Source: Alphaproteobacteria bacterium (GTDB taxonomy: Bacteria > Myxococcota_A > UBA796 > GCA-2862545). Taken from it: a DNA stretch of 64,000 nucleotides. The stretch's first letter is position 1; every line of letters begins with the position of its first letter. The stretch spans positions 1-64,000 of the forward strand of contig JACKER010000012.1 in NCBI GenBank assembly GCA_020632925.1. The letters run 5' to 3'. Of this stretch, positions 63,626 to 64,000 are shown in pieces. The notes under the pieces were generated by a model, which saw nothing but the letters and a program-made list of their open reading frames with translations, ran no database searches and was not told the DNA's origin. Position numbers and translations under genes: made by a program.

Positions 63626-64000
63626 TCATGGATCGCGACGCACCAGCTGGTAGCCCTCGCTGCGGACGGCTCGGATCGCGACGTCCTGGCATCCGGCGCC
63701 CGCGAGCTTGCGGCGCAGCCTCGACACGTGGATGTCGACGCCCCGATCGAGACCATCCCAGGGGATGCCTCGGACCTCGAGCGAGAGCGCGTCGCGGGTG
63801 ACGACCGTGCCCACCCGACTCGCGAGGAGCCAGGCCAGGTCGTGCTCGGCCGAGGTGGCGCCGACGTCGCGACCGCTCACCCGGACCTCGCGTCTCGAGC
63901 GGTTCACCACCAGCGAGCCCACGGTCAGCAGCTCCTCCACCGAGCCTCGCTCGCCCGGCCGACGGCGGAGGAGGGCGCGGACCCTGGCGAGCAGGACGCG
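63626..64000 (-). CDS. OmpR-family response regulator, C-terminal part (cut by the window edge)
   Basis: The frame is open to the window end. The first visible residues, RVLLARVRALLRRR, are the usual end of a receiver domain. Then an OmpR-type winged helix follows: LTVGSLVVNRSRREVRVSG, SAEHDLAWLLASRVGTVVTR, HVSRLRRKLAGAG, IRAVRSEGYQL. So the gene is a receiver plus DNA-binding regulator of which the receiver is missing here. It lies immediately upstream of, and in line with, the Tc toxin genes and may control them. A GTG at 63940 is not the true start. Confidence 0.85.
   Translation of the reverse strand, partial: RVLLARVRALLRRRPGERGSVEELLTVGSLVVNRSRREVRVSGRDVGATSAEHDLAWLLASRVGTVVTRDALSLEVRGIPWDGLDRGVDIHVSRLRRKLAGAGCQDVAIRAVRSEGYQLVRRDP

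Noticed and set aside
46684..64000. Tc locus as a phage-tail-like or R-body particle
   Set aside because: No sheath, tube or baseplate genes; SpvB, Rhs and TcA blocks identify a Tc toxin.

Overview
The window is a gene-dense, very GC-rich bacterial chromosome segment of about 64 kb. Many starts are GTG or TTG, 4-bp start/stop overlaps are common, and there is almost no non-coding space. Exported lipoproteins with FG-GAP (calcium-binding style) repeats, acidic Asp-Ala linkers, a Ser/Thr kinase paired with an ECF sigma factor, FHA-domain regulators and a myxobacterial-style retron all point to a member of the Myxococcota (deltaproteobacterial lineage). That placement is inferred from gene content, not from a marker phylogeny.

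Layout. 1-4838: a four-part retron cassette (HEAT/ARM-like protein, winged-helix/SWIM zinc-finger protein, msr-msd RNA, reverse transcriptase) matching the architecture I recall for type XIII retrons, a predicted anti-phage system. 4.9-13.3 kb: AsmA-like envelope protein, small lipoprotein and membrane proteins, a subtilisin-like lipoprotein, an MBOAT acyltransferase operon with a 40-residue membrane peptide at its head, and a DHFR-like protein. 13.3-24.6 kb: ECF sigma factor plus giant Ser/Thr kinase, an N-acyltransferase/cNMP-fold fusion, a TauE-type permease, an FG-GAP lipoprotein and several uncharacterised proteins. 24.6-28.4 kb: a small biosynthetic cassette (adenylation enzyme, diiron oxygenase, carrier protein, sulfotransferase). 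28.4-36.9 kb: conserved housekeeping genes (FHA regulator, clpP-clpX-lon-HU, tRNA-Val, tRNA-Asp, two small c-type cytochromes, ornithine carbamoyltransferase). 36.9-46.7 kb: cyclic-2,3-diphosphoglycerate-synthetase-like protein, BtpA-family protein, phosphodiester glycosidase, arylsulfotransferase-like lipoprotein, GST, hybrid histidine kinase, ECF sigma factor, cupin, and an FHA-GAF-class III adenylate cyclase.

46.7-64.0 kb (minus strand): a complete Tc (ABC) toxin operon. It lies downstream of an OmpR-family response regulator that is cut by the window edge. It contains a TcA frame of about 3,070 codons, a fused TcB-TcC protein of 2,399 residues whose last ~309 residues look like an AHH-type nuclease, and a small downstream gene that is a candidate immunity protein. 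The TcA frame is interrupted by two in-frame TAG codons. The first sits where TcaA/TcaB-type toxins are naturally split. The second falls inside a conserved block and leaves 42 codons with no possible start.

The two most noteworthy systems are the retron cassette with its recognisable RNA and the TcA/TcBC locus with the double amber interruption and nuclease payload. CDS coordinates include the stop codon.
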